Shown here: piece by piece, positions 1 to 7,345 of the stretch
Layout: the number at the start of each line of letters is the position of its first letter
Position numbering within the stretch: the first letter of the stretch is position 1
NCBI GenBank assembly: GCA_017999075.1
Contig: JAGOBX010000005.1
Coordinates: forward strand, 1 to 24,673
Source of the DNA: Candidatus Babelota bacterium
GTDB taxonomy: Bacteria; JAGOBX01
Length of the DNA stretch: 24,673 nucleotides
Reading direction: 5' to 3'
Notes under the pieces: generated by a model
What the model saw: the letters and a program-made list of their open reading frames with translations, nothing else
What the model was told of the DNA's origin: nothing
Databases searched by the model: none
Position numbers and translations under genes: made by a program

Positions 1-234
1 TTGCACAGAGGAATTGCCGTAAGAAAACAAACTGTTATCAGCTGGCGCGGTAATAGACAAATTTAAATAATATAACTCAATATTCATTTTTTTATGGCCC
101 GCTTTTCAGTGTGCGTTTTTTTGTTTGCCTGTTCTTGATAATTTTTCGATAGCCGTAGCTGTAAGACAGATAGATTGCTACTGTGAATAATTTTCCTGTT
201 TTGCAATGCTCGCATTTATTGAACTCAAGATTGT
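1..234. repeat. 234-bp direct repeat, copy 1
   Basis: This stretch recurs nearly unchanged at 1415-1648, with a constant offset of 1414 and no visible indels. Only scattered single-base differences separate the copies, and similarity stops abruptly after position 234. Because the copy begins at base 1, it may extend beyond the window. Each copy carries the end of a minus-strand reading frame with a CxxC pair and a basic tail, so the repeat is probably the end of an old mobile element. The two copies bracket the toxin-antitoxin pair, giving a composite-like arrangement of about 1.4 kb. Confidence 0.85.
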
Positions 235-379
235 CGATTTTTGCTTTCCGACTTAGGCCGCAATTATTTTCATTGACCGAGCAAAAACGTTTGACGATTT
301 GCGAAAGAAAGTTTAAAATGTTAAAAATGAAACGGAGCGTTTTGCTCTGGGTTAAAAAGACAGTCAACGCCGTCGGCAA
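92..379 (-). pseudogene. Degenerate transposase-like C-terminal tail (copy 1)
   Basis: This is a 95-codon minus-strand frame. Its last ~50 residues, containing KCEHCKTGKLFT and a Lys/Arg-rich end, are shared with the frame at 1506-1784, while its first ~45 residues are unrelated to that copy. A terminal CxxC zinc-ribbon half followed by a basic tail resembles the C-terminus of some transposases, for example IS91-like ones, but the match is too short to name a family. The unrelated N-terminal part and the position in a repeat suggest a truncated remnant rather than a working gene. It could also be non-coding DNA that happens to stay open. Confidence 0.3.
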
Positions 380-454
380 AAAATCGTGCCATTTTCGCGG
401 GCGCGAAAACCGCCGAGATTCGACTGCCCGTGTCCGTTATGCGTCATAGCTCTT
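359..454. repeat. Long imperfect hairpin plus left inverted end of the TA unit
   Basis: Three nested pairings are visible: 359-365 with 422-428 (one mismatch), TCGGC 373-377 with GCCGA 412-416, and a perfect 8-bp inner stem TTTTCGCG 392-399 with CGCGAAAA 402-409. GTTATGC follows at 436-442, and the arm continues to 454. This arm (GTTATGCGTCATAGCTCTT) is matched in inverted orientation at 1168-1187 on the other side of the toxin-antitoxin pair. The stretch is noticeably richer in G+C than its surroundings. The layout of hairpin, short spacer and GTTATGC resembles half of an integron attC site or a transposon end. No outer partner box is visible. Confidence 0.55.
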
Positions 455-470
455 AAAAAAAAGAAAATGG

Positions 471-499
471 TTGACTTGAATATATGTATGTGCTATTAT
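471..499 (+). promoter_or_regulatory. Sigma70-type promoter of the toxin-antitoxin operon, with possible operator
   Basis: A -35 box TTGACT (471-476) and a -10 box TATTAT (494-499) are separated by 17 bp, placing the start of transcription about 25 bp before the antitoxin start codon. The octamer TATGTATG occurs twice in direct orientation, at 483-490 inside the spacer and at 497-504 overlapping the -10 box. Ribbon-helix-helix antitoxins usually repress their own promoter by binding such repeats, so this pair is the likely operator. That regulatory role is an inference from the family. Confidence 0.7.
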
Positions 500-531
500 G
501 TATGTAAATAAAAATATAGGGAGATATGAAC

Positions 532-771
532 ATGCACCGCACAACAATATTATTGCCAGAAAGATTAAAGACAAAAGCAAATGTTAGAGCGAACACATTA
601 GGAATATCATTGGGTGAGTTTATTCGCTTATCAATCGAAAGTAATCTTAAATCGCAAATTAGAGAAAAAAAAAATGATCCATTTATCCAAGATGATTACA
701 TTTTTACAGAATGCAATGCATCAGATTGTAGTATAAATCATGATAATTATATCTATGGTGATTTGAAATGA
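532..771 (+). CDS. VapB/CopG-like ribbon-helix-helix antitoxin
   Basis: This is a small protein of about 79 residues. The N-terminus (MHRTTILLPERLKTKANVRA) has the short beta-strand followed by helices typical of ribbon-helix-helix DNA-binding proteins. The Asp/Asn-rich C-terminal half would be the toxin-neutralising tail. The frame also has an ATG at 526, but the AGGGAG ribosome site (518-523) lies only 2 nt from it and 8 nt from the ATG at 532, so I chose 532. The gene overlaps the following PIN-domain gene by 4 nt (ATGA), the classic coupling of antitoxin to toxin. It would bind its own promoter and inhibit the toxin. The family call rests on fold pattern and context, as the sequence is not a textbook VapB. 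Confidence 0.75.
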   Translation: MHRTTILLPERLKTKANVRANTLGISLGEFIRLSIESNLKSQIREKKNDPFIQDDYIFTECNASDCSINHDNYIYGDLK

Positions 772-1166
772 TTTTTATTGATACAGGAGCATTTATCGCA
801 AAATATATAGCTAATGATCAATATCATATAGCATCTATAAAAAAATGGAATAAAATTCTTGATAAAAACAAGCTATTTACAAGCAATCATATTATTGATG
901 AAACAATAACATTGTTGATGAGAAAAACTACGTCAATTTTTGCAGTTGAAAAGGCAAAAATATTTTACCAGACAGAAGTTTTTAAAATATTGCGGACTGA
1001 TATGGAGGATGAACTTTCGGCTCTAAAATTATTAGAGAAATATAAAGACCAAGAAATTACTTTTACTGATTGTTTAACAGCCGTTTTAATGAAGCGATAT
1101 AATATAAAAAAGATTTTTACTTATGATAGACATTTTAATTTATTTAATTTTGAAATTGCAAATTAA
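768..1166 (+). CDS. PIN-domain toxin, VapC-like ribonuclease
   Basis: This 132-residue protein has the usual length and layout of a single-domain PIN toxin. The expected acidic metal-binding residues are visible: D5 in the opening IDTGAF strand, D44/E45 in HIIDE, D101 in FTDCLTA and D120 in the C-terminal TYDRHF. PIN toxins are Mg-dependent endoribonucleases that cut tRNA or rRNA when the antitoxin is degraded. All four positions are kept, so the enzyme is probably active. Translation is coupled to the antitoxin through the ATGA overlap. The module lies between long direct repeats and inverted ends, which suggests horizontal acquisition. The RNA target cannot be read from the sequence. Confidence 0.85.
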   Translation: MIFIDTGAFIAKYIANDQYHIASIKKWNKILDKNKLFTSNHIIDETITLLMRKTTSIFAVEKAKIFYQTEVFKILRTDMEDELSALKLLEKYKDQEITFTDCLTAVLMKRYNIKKIFTYDRHFNLFNFEIAN

Positions 1167-1167
1167 G

Positions 1168-1275
1168 AAGAGCTACGGACGCATAACTTTTAAGGTGTAA
1201 ACGATGTTGCGGGATAGCAGAAAAGTAGTATCTTTCCGCAACTGTGTTTTACGCCAAGATGAACGAAGCCGCGTC
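1168..1275. repeat. Right inverted end of the TA unit plus long imperfect hairpin
   Basis: The arm 1168-1187 ends in GCATAAC (1181-1187). It is the inverted match of 436-454, with GTTATGCGTC and TAGCTCTT identical and a small indel between them. It begins just after the toxin stop codon. Nested stems follow: GACGC 1178-1182 with GCGTC 1271-1275, GGTGTAAA 1194-1201 with TTTACGCC 1248-1255 (one G-T pair), and GTTGCGG 1206-1212 with CCGCAAC 1236-1242. The spacer between GCATAAC and the first inner stem is 6 nt, mirroring the left side. This may be an attC-like recombination site, a transposon end or an operon terminator. I found no closing GTTATGC box on the far side. Confidence 0.55.
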
Positions 1276-1414
1276 TGAACCCTAAAATATTAATAATGGA
1301 ATTTGAATCGTTTCTGATAAAGTGAGATAAAAAAATCTTAAGATAAAATCACAAATTTATAGACTGGATAGCAGAAAATCAGATAAATTATTCTTGAGAA
1401 AGATTATAGTATGA
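1276..1414. other. Non-coding gap with a short direct repeat
   Basis: No gene is supported here. The 13-mer GGATAGCAGAAAA occurs at 1366-1378 and also at 1212-1224 inside the hairpin loop to the left, in the same orientation. The rest is AT-rich sequence without recognisable signals. It joins the right hairpin to the second copy of the 234-bp repeat. Confidence 0.5.
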
Positions 1415-1648
1415 TTGCACAGAGGAATTGCCGTAAGAAAACAAACTGTTATCAGTTGGCGTGGTAATAGATAAATTTAAAAAATATAACTCAATATTCA
1501 TTTTTTTATGACCCTCTTTTCTGTGTGCGTTTTTTTGTTTGCCTGTTCTTGATAATTTTTCGATAGCCGTAGATGTAAGGCAGATAGATTGCTAGTGTGA
1601 ATAATTTTCCTGTTTTGCAATGCTCGCATTTATCGAACTCAAGATTGT
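1415..1648. repeat. 234-bp direct repeat, copy 2
   Basis: This matches 1-234 base for base apart from scattered substitutions, at a constant offset. The match starts at the TTGCAC of the first base in the window and ends at the AAGATTGT of 1641-1648, after which the two copies diverge completely. It carries the same minus-strand tail encoding KCEHCKTGKLFT. The copies face the same way, so recombination between them could delete or amplify the toxin-antitoxin pair. Confidence 0.85.
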
Positions 1649-1784
1649 TTTTTTTAATGTAAAAGATTTTGTTTGAAAATGAGAATGCCGTTTCGAGCGG
1701 ATTGTCCTGAACTCTGATATGATCGAAAATGGATAGAGCCGCGTCAAATTCCTTTCCAAGCAGTTTTTTGCAAAAAAGAAGCAC
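1506..1784 (-). pseudogene. Degenerate transposase-like C-terminal tail (copy 2)
   Basis: This is a 92-codon frame from a GTG at 1784. The final ~47 residues are almost the same as in the copy at 92-379, while the first ~45 residues are unrelated. Different upstream halves joined to one shared tail suggest two separate truncations of the same element type, or a mobile end inserted into other DNA. An in-frame stop lies just upstream of the GTG, so the frame does not extend further. A protein-level function is doubtful. Confidence 0.3.
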
Positions 1785-1928
1785 GAAAAAATAAATTTAT
1801 TGTTTTTTTAAATTATTATGCTATAAAATTATTGCTCAACTTAGTGTCTACTTTTTCGGGGCAAGATCAACTTTTTTCAATCCGAGAACTTATTGATTTA
1901 TTTATAAATACAAGTATAATTAAAAATT
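1785..1928. other. Junction between mobile remnant and exporter genes, with a possible element end
   Basis: No gene is seen. The stretch AGTGTCTACTTTTTCGGGGC around 1841-1860 stands out from the AT-rich background and looks like the end of an insertion sequence, though I cannot match it to a family. A weak promoter-like pair TTGTTT (1800-1805) and TATAAA (1822-1827), 16 bp apart, lies upstream of it. The better promoter for the exporter genes is listed separately. Confidence 0.3.
1893..1920 (+). promoter_or_regulatory. Promoter for the ABC exporter operon, close to the start codon
   Basis: TTGATT (1893-1898) and a perfect TATAAT (1915-1920) are spaced by 16 bp. Transcription would begin about 6-7 bp downstream, only a few bases before the ATG at 1929, so the mRNA would be nearly leaderless. 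This agrees with the lack of any Shine-Dalgarno sequence before that ATG. Confidence 0.55.
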
Positions 1929-2606
1929 ATGGTCGATAAATACATAGCTAAATTAGTTGATATTAAAAAAAATTATATGCTTGGAAATGTAGTAGCTCCG
2001 GCATTGAAGGGAATTACTTTAAATATACCTCATAAAAAATTCAATGTAATAATCGGTCAATCAGGCAGCGGCAAATCCACATTATTAAATTTAATAGGAT
2101 GTATTGATAAACCTACTTCAGGTTCAATAACAGTATGTGATCAGGATATAACGAAATTAAATGATAATGAGCTATCCGATTTTCGGGCTAAAAATATAGG
2201 TTTTATTTTTCAGTCATATAACTTAATACCTGTATTAAGCGTATTCGAAAATGTAGAATATCCTTTGCTGTTAACTAAAACACCTAAACAAGATCGAAAA
2301 GAAAAAGTTATGAATGCGCTTGAAACAGTAAAATTAGCTGATCATTGGAAAAAACTTCCTAATGAATTAAGCGGCGGACAGCGTCAGCGTGTAGCTATTG
2401 CACGTTCGTTTGTCAAACAGCCGGAATTGGTGCTTGCTGATGAGCCAACTGCCAACCTTGATCATAAAACAGGTTCTGAGATAATCAAGCTTATGTATGA
2501 AATGCAGGAAAAAAACGGCATTACATTCATTTTTTCAACGCACGACAAAAACCTTATTTATAATGCAGAAGATATTTTTATGATAATTGACGGCGAGTTA
2601 TTGTAA
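1929..2606 (+). CDS. ABC transporter ATP-binding protein, LolD/MacB type
   Basis: At 225 residues this is the usual length of the LolD/MacB ATPase class. Walker A is GQSGSGKST at 43-51, the Q-loop glutamine is Q95, the signature LSGGQRQ is at 147-153, Walker B LVLADEP at 167-173 and the H-loop histidine H205. Every catalytic element is present, so it should hydrolyse ATP on the cytoplasmic face and drive the permease encoded 18 bp downstream. This class does not pump substrate through a channel. It powers extraction of lipoproteins or other envelope substrates (mechanotransmission). No ribosome site precedes the ATG, and with the TATAAT at 1915-1920 the message may be leaderless. The exact substrate is unknown. 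Confidence 0.9.
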   Translation: MVDKYIAKLVDIKKNYMLGNVVAPALKGITLNIPHKKFNVIIGQSGSGKSTLLNLIGCIDKPTSGSITVCDQDITKLNDNELSDFRAKNIGFIFQSYNLIPVLSVFENVEYPLLLTKTPKQDRKEKVMNALETVKLADHWKKLPNELSGGQRQRVAIARSFVKQPELVLADEPTANLDHKTGSEIIKLMYEMQEKNGITFIFSTHDKNLIYNAEDIFMIIDGELL

Positions 2607-2624
2607 TATATTAAACAAAAGACA

Positions 2625-4055
2625 ATGAAAACTATAAGTATAGCATACCGAAATATATTCAGAAACAAACGTAGATCAATAATGACTATAATAGCAATAA
2701 GCGTTAGCGCTATTGCTTTGTTATTATTTGGAGGATTTGTTTCTTCTATTATGAAAAATATAGAAACCGGAATAATAATGTCAACCGGACATCTTCACAT
2801 TTACAAAAAAGGATACACTGATTTTGGCGCAGGGAATACTGCAAATTATGGAATTGATAATTATCAGGAAATAATAAAAATAATAAAAAATTCTAATGAA
2901 TTAAAGCAGTATATAAAAGTAACAACAAATTTTCTTTTTTTCGGAGGGATTGCTGGGAATTATAAAGTTGGGGCATCAAACATTTTTTCTGGTCTTGGCA
3001 TTGAACCTAAGGCATTAAAAGAAATGAATGCATGGAATGATTATAATGTCAGATTAACAAAATCAGGTTTAAATTTTCAAATTGACGATAATGACGTTAA
3101 TAACGGACTTATAGGTTATGGACTTGCTAAAATGTTAAGATTAACTGAACTGCTTGATGAACGTGATGTAATAAAAGAAGAGGCTGAACCTGATTCTACT
3201 GCCAATTCAAAGTCTGCAACAACATCTTCAGAAACATTTGATTTTTCCGGATTACTTGAAGCTGTTGGAACAGACAAACCTGAAGAAACCTCAAAAAAAT
3301 ATATAACTAAAATAGATTTGCTTGCTTCAACAGCAGAAGGCGGAGCACCGAATGTAATAAATTTATATTTAAACAAAGCTGCCAAGTTTCCGCAAAAAGT
3401 TCATAATGATAATTTTATAATAGCTAATATTGAGCTTGCACAAAATCTAATTTACGGGCATTCGGAAAAAAAGGTTACAGCTATAGTTCTTCAATTAAAA
3501 AAAACGAATGATTTAAATAAGGTAAAACAGATAATAATAGATAAACTAAAACCCACAAAATTTTTTGAAAATATCGAAATTAAAAGTTTTAACGAAATCA
3601 GACCTGAATATAATCAGACAATTAATATGTTTGTTATAATATTCAGTTTTGTTGCAATAATAATGATTATGATAATAATAGTCGTTTTATCAAATACAAT
3701 GTCGATGAGCGTGATGGAACGATACAATGAAATAGGTACTTTACGTGCGCTTGGACTTAGAAGGATTAGAATATTGAAACAATTTGTTGCAGAAGGTTTG
3801 TTATTAGGATTGATAGGTTCAATTTTTGGAATAATTATATCAATCGTTATTGCTTATATTGTTAATACATCTGAAATTACCTGGATACCGCCAAGTTATG
3901 CAAATGAATTGCTTTTAAGCATACATATTTTTATAATCCCATGGTTTTTACCTGTTATTACTATTGGAATAATTGCAATTTCAGGAATTGCTTCAGTTAT
4001 ACCAGCATATAAAGCTGCGGAAATGAATATAGTTGATGCATTAAGACATAACTAA
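2625..4055 (+). CDS. ABC transporter permease, FtsX/LolC-E/MacB type
   Basis: This 476-residue protein has the MacB/LolE plan. TM1 lies at about 19-41, then a large periplasmic domain of roughly 290 residues, then TM2 (333-356), TM3 (388-413) and TM4 (438-461). The coupling segment MERYNEIGTLRALGLRR (364-380) after TM2 and the C-terminal PAYKAAEMNIVDALRHN ending are hallmarks of the FtsX family. An acidic, Ser/Thr-rich insert (about 181-225) interrupts the periplasmic domain. With the ATPase upstream and the LolA-like carrier downstream, it probably releases a lipoprotein or lipid-linked substrate from the inner membrane. Only one permease gene is present, so the complex would be a homodimer like MacB or LolF, not the LolC/LolE pair. 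Confidence 0.88.
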   Translation: MKTISIAYRNIFRNKRRSIMTIIAISVSAIALLLFGGFVSSIMKNIETGIIMSTGHLHIYKKGYTDFGAGNTANYGIDNYQEIIKIIKNSNELKQYIKVTTNFLFFGGIAGNYKVGASNIFSGLGIEPKALKEMNAWNDYNVRLTKSGLNFQIDDNDVNNGLIGYGLAKMLRLTELLDERDVIKEEAEPDSTANSKSATTSSETFDFSGLLEAVGTDKPEETSKKYITKIDLLASTAEGGAPNVINLYLNKAAKFPQKVHNDNFIIANIELAQNLIYGHSEKKVTAIVLQLKKTNDLNKVKQIIIDKLKPTKFFENIEIKSFNEIRPEYNQTINMFVIIFSFVAIIMIMIIIVVLSNTMSMSVMERYNEIGTLRALGLRRIRILKQFVAEGLLLGLIGSIFGIIISIVIAYIVNTSEITWIPPSYANELLLSIHIFIIPWFLPVITIGIIAISGIASVIPAYKAAEMNIVDALRHN

Positions 4056-4145
4056 TTATTTTAACTAAAGCAGGAATTAATTGGGAAATTCAATAAATAC
4101 TTTTCAGATTAATTAAATGATAAATATATTTTCAGGAGGGATAAA

Positions 4146-4934
4146 ATGAGTTTGAAATTATTTAAGATTTTTTTAATATCTGTAATTATATCTTTTGTTT
4201 TTGCAATAAGCGTTCTGGCTGATAAACCCGCTGCCAATGAGTTACTTGTCCGGGCTGACAAAATCAGGAACCCTGAAAAATCTTTCAAGATGCAAGCGAC
4301 TCTTATTGAATACAGAAACAGCAAAGAAACTCAGAAAATGGTTTTTTCTGTTTATTCAAAACCTGATGAAAAAAGCGGTGAATACAATACAATAATAAAA
4401 TTTGTCGAACCGTCAAAAGATAAAGGAAAGCTTATGCTTAAAGATGGTGCGAATATATGGTTTTTCGATCCTATGTCAAAGTCAACTGCAAGAATTTCTC
4501 CGCAGCAGCGTTTGATGGGGCAAACTTCAAACGGAGATGTTATGACCATAACTTTAAATAAGGATTACAATGCGAAGATTATTAAAGAAGAAACAATAGT
4601 TAATGCCGACAAACAGAAAGTAGAATATTATATGCTCGAACTTACTGCAAAAGATAATACTTCTAATTATTTCAGAATAGAATATTGGATAGAAAAAGAA
4701 ACAGCTAAACCTGTAAAAGGCAATTATTATTCGGCAAGCGACAGATTGACAAAAATAATTTTCTACCGTAATTACCGTAAAGAACTTGGTATGCTGAGAC
4801 CAACTGAAGCTATAATAATTGATGGTATAGATAAAAATTTTATTACAAGGATGATATTTGGGAGTTATCAATACATTGATATTAAGGATGAATTTTTTCA
4901 AAAATCTGCACTTGCAGGTTTCAATCTTGAATAG
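4146..4934 (+). CDS. Outer-membrane lipoprotein-sorting protein, LolA-like
   Basis: This 262-residue protein has a clear signal peptide, with a hydrophobic core at about 8-22 and likely cleavage after VLA (23-25). The mature part resembles the LolA-like lipoprotein-sorting family: a strand-rich half-barrel with segments such as MLKDGANIWFFDPMSKSTARI and a C-terminal EYWIEKET strand. Such proteins carry hydrophobic cargo across the periplasm. An excellent ribosome site (AGGAGG, about 8 nt before ATG) follows a 90-bp gap after the permease gene, so it can be translated strongly on its own. Its place directly after an ABC exporter and before an outer-membrane protein suggests a dedicated carrier. 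It is not close enough to E. coli LolA to use that symbol. Confidence 0.8.
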   Translation: MSLKLFKIFLISVIISFVFAISVLADKPAANELLVRADKIRNPEKSFKMQATLIEYRNSKETQKMVFSVYSKPDEKSGEYNTIIKFVEPSKDKGKLMLKDGANIWFFDPMSKSTARISPQQRLMGQTSNGDVMTITLNKDYNAKIIKEETIVNADKQKVEYYMLELTAKDNTSNYFRIEYWIEKETAKPVKGNYYSASDRLTKIIFYRNYRKELGMLRPTEAIIIDGIDKNFITRMIFGSYQYIDIKDEFFQKSALAGFNLE

Positions 4935-4939
4935 ATGTA

Positions 4940-6379
4940 ATGCATAAATATTGTTTTGGAATTTTATTTATTTTTTTTAGTTATATTAATTTTATTTCAG
5001 CAGATGAATTTAATTTTGATTTTTTAAATGCAGATACATCAGCAGAACCGGTTGAATCTTTTAAAAATAGCGAACAGAATAATATTCAATTGAATTTTGT
5101 AATTGAACAAACATTCAGATTTAATTCAAAAAACTCTAAAATTCCGAAAAGCAATATCCCCTTAGATTTTTTTTATGATTGGAATAACAGAATAACATTA
5201 TCTTCAAAAATAAAATTTAAAATAACAGACAGGATTAATCTTAATTTATATGATAGACTGAATTATATAATCGACGATAAAAATAATTTGACGAGCGCAT
5301 TAGTTAATAATGATGTGAATGAATTATTTTTTAATTTTGCCATAGACAGTTTAAACTCGTTTAATATTGGCAGAATAAACATGAAAAACGGTGCGGCAAT
5401 AGGTTTTAATCCTACAGATTTTTTAAAAAAATATGCCGGTAATGAAAAAGTTTCAGATGATCCTATAGTGTTGAGGGAAAACCGGCTTGGCGTATTAATG
5501 GCAAGTTATCAAAATATAAATAAATTAGGGGCTATTTCTGTAGCAGCTATTCCTTCAATAAATACAGAAATTAATAAATGGCATACAACGCGAGGTTCAT
5601 TTCCGTTAAATCTGAACAAAACAAACAATCTGGAAAAATATATTGTCAAACTTGAATTGAATACATTCAATAATGTTCAGCCGGAATTATTATATATTTC
5701 TGAAAAAGGACAATCAGGATTCGGAGCTAATATTTCATCGTCAATCAGTGATAATATTATAATTTATGCAGAATGGTCAGGCACCAAGAAAAAAAATATA
5801 CTTATGGAAACAATTTTAAAATACTGTTATGATTATGGTATTTCCAAGGATTTACCTGAAACAGTTCTGCCTGATTTCATAAAAAATAAAAAATATAAAA
5901 ATGAGATATCCGCAGGTTTTTCGTACACAGAAAAAAAATATAAACGAACAACATATATTGAATACCATTATAATCAAAACGGAGTAAATAAAAATTATGT
6001 TAAATATGTTGCAGAGTCAGAATATTACAATACCATAAAACATTATTTTAATCAAATAGATTTATATATGCCTCATTATTACTTATATTGGGCCACGCGA
6101 GACAATTCGAACAATTTAATGGAACCGTATTATAAAAAACAATTATTTTTTAGAAATCAGTGGTTTGAAGCATTTCACAAAAAAATTAATTTAGTAACTA
6201 TGATTCAATATAATCTAATAGATAATAGTTATTATTCCAAATTCATTTTAGAATATAATTATAATAACAGATTAATATTCAATAGTTCTGCTGTATTTTA
6301 TATCGGAGATTTAGATTCTGAATATGGCGGTCTTCCTGAATCGTATAATATAAAAGCTGGTTGTTCTTATTATTTTTAA
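4940..6379 (+). CDS. Putative outer-membrane beta-barrel protein of the export module
   Basis: The protein has 479 residues and a signal peptide (hydrophobic stretch about 5-20, likely cleavage after ISA at 19-21). The mature sequence is rich in Asn, Tyr and alternating polar/hydrophobic strands, lacks further membrane helices, and ends in an aromatic run with terminal Phe (SYYF). That is the usual recognition signal for BAM-inserted barrels. It starts 5 nt after the LolA-like gene and completes an inner membrane-periplasm-outer membrane set. I recognise no named family. A porin-like or receptor role for whatever the ABC/LolA pair handles is inference from context. No ribosome site is obvious, so translation may be coupled to the gene before. 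Confidence 0.7.
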   Translation: MHKYCFGILFIFFSYINFISADEFNFDFLNADTSAEPVESFKNSEQNNIQLNFVIEQTFRFNSKNSKIPKSNIPLDFFYDWNNRITLSSKIKFKITDRINLNLYDRLNYIIDDKNNLTSALVNNDVNELFFNFAIDSLNSFNIGRINMKNGAAIGFNPTDFLKKYAGNEKVSDDPIVLRENRLGVLMASYQNINKLGAISVAAIPSINTEINKWHTTRGSFPLNLNKTNNLEKYIVKLELNTFNNVQPELLYISEKGQSGFGANISSSISDNIIIYAEWSGTKKKNILMETILKYCYDYGISKDLPETVLPDFIKNKKYKNEISAGFSYTEKKYKRTTYIEYHYNQNGVNKNYVKYVAESEYYNTIKHYFNQIDLYMPHYYLYWATRDNSNNLMEPYYKKQLFFRNQWFEAFHKKINLVTMIQYNLIDNSYYSKFILEYNYNNRLIFNSSAVFYIGDLDSEYGGLPESYNIKAGCSYYF

Positions 6380-6387
6380 ATTATTCT

Positions 6388-6406
6388 GAAAAAAATATTT
6401 TTTTTG
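6388..6406. terminator. AT-only palindrome between convergent genes, possible bidirectional terminator
   Basis: Seven A residues, a TA centre and eight T residues form a near-perfect palindrome in the 47-bp space between two convergent coding regions. The T run on either strand would follow the stem. The stem has no G-C pairs, so its strength is doubtful. Confidence 0.35.
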
Positions 6407-6426
6407 ATTTTTAATAAAACTTGACA

Positions 6427-7332
6427 TTATTCCCAGAGTCCGAAAATTTTATTTTTATCAATTTCCGGTTCGTTTTTATTATACATTCTGGTCATTGAAA
6501 ACGTGTTTTTAAAATTATATTTTTTAGCGAGTAATAATGCTGCCGGATTATTTTCCGGAATATCCATGAATACAGGTTCGCCAATTTTTATAAAATTTAC
6601 CGCATAAGAAAAAATATATTCGGCTGTTTCAAAATTATCTGCATATAATGGTTCAAACCGATACCCGCAGAAAGCTTTTTTTAATACCCCATATCCGCAA
6701 ATATTATTTTCTGAATCTTTAACGCAAAAACTGAACGATTGAGACTGAAAAATCCATAACCTTATTAATTTAGATCTGTCCGCAGGAAAGCAGCATCTGT
6801 CATAATTTATAATTTTGTTGAAATAAATAAAATTATTATCTATTGGAATTATTTTATAATCATCTGATAAATTACTGATTTTTAAATCATGCTGTTTAAC
6901 ATAACAATATCTATTTATGTTAAACGCCGGTTTAAAACCGAGGAACCCGTAAAATTTAACTTTGTTCTTAACAGCATTTATACTTATATTCCTATCTTTG
7001 ATATGCGCAAGAAATTTCCAGCCGAGTTCAGCTCCAAGCAATTTATTGCGAAATTCTTTTTTTACTATAAAAACTCCGGCAACAGCGAAATTATTTTCGT
7101 AAAAAATTGAAAAAACAAATCCTATAGGTTCATCATTATAAACTCCCATAAAAAAACCTGAAGGATCAGTTTGATAATATATATCCGCGTCATTAATGCC
7201 TGGATTCCAATTTTCATCGATGGTCCATTTAACTGCAATATCAATGTCGTTTCTACATGGTCTTAAAACAGTAATTTTACTATTGTTTATAAATTTATTT
7301 TTTAATTTTTCTTTATTAAGAACATCAAACAT
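6427..7332 (-). CDS. Tandem GNAT-family N-acetyltransferase
   Basis: This 301-residue protein has two GNAT-like halves. The N-terminal half (about 20-140) has the core strands, including FFMGVYNDEPIGFVF, and a pyrophosphate-loop region FRNKLLGAELG (94-104) for acetyl-CoA. The C-terminal half (about 165-290) fits the YitH/HolE-type acetyltransferase extension: an arginine-containing start (DRCCFPADRSKLI), a YGVLKK strand, FEPLYADN and a final VFMDIPENNPAA...MTRMY block. Substrate is unknown. It follows the radical-SAM gene by 13 bp with a GGAG ribosome site about 8 nt before ATG, so the two are cotranscribed. The pairing suggests acetylation of a product or protein related to the radical-SAM reaction, but nothing in the sequence proves it. 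Confidence 0.8.
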   Translation of the reverse strand: MFDVLNKEKLKNKFINNSKITVLRPCRNDIDIAVKWTIDENWNPGINDADIYYQTDPSGFFMGVYNDEPIGFVFSIFYENNFAVAGVFIVKKEFRNKLLGAELGWKFLAHIKDRNISINAVKNKVKFYGFLGFKPAFNINRYCYVKQHDLKISNLSDDYKIIPIDNNFIYFNKIINYDRCCFPADRSKLIRLWIFQSQSFSFCVKDSENNICGYGVLKKAFCGYRFEPLYADNFETAEYIFSYAVNFIKIGEPVFMDIPENNPAALLLAKKYNFKNTFSMTRMYNKNEPEIDKNKIFGLWE

Positions 7333-7345
7333 GGTTTCATCTCCA

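Noticed and set aside
183-449. Plus-strand 88-codon open frame across repeat and hairpin
   Set aside because: It overlaps the direct repeat and the hairpin arms, has no ribosome site, and its composition follows the DNA structure. No protein family features are visible.
1181-1275. Canonical integron attC site
   Set aside because: The GCATAAC box and nested stems fit, but no matching GTTATGC-type box closes the right side and none opens the left site, and no integrase is in the window. I kept it only as attC-like.
3116-3385. Minus-strand 89-codon open frame inside the permease gene
   Set aside because: It is fully within a well-supported coding region on the other strand and has no family features.
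4554-4901. Minus-strand 115-codon open frame inside the LolA-like gene
   Set aside because: It is a shadow of the plus-strand gene, which has a signal peptide and an excellent ribosome site. The shadow protein is an unnatural run of Phe, Ile and Tyr.
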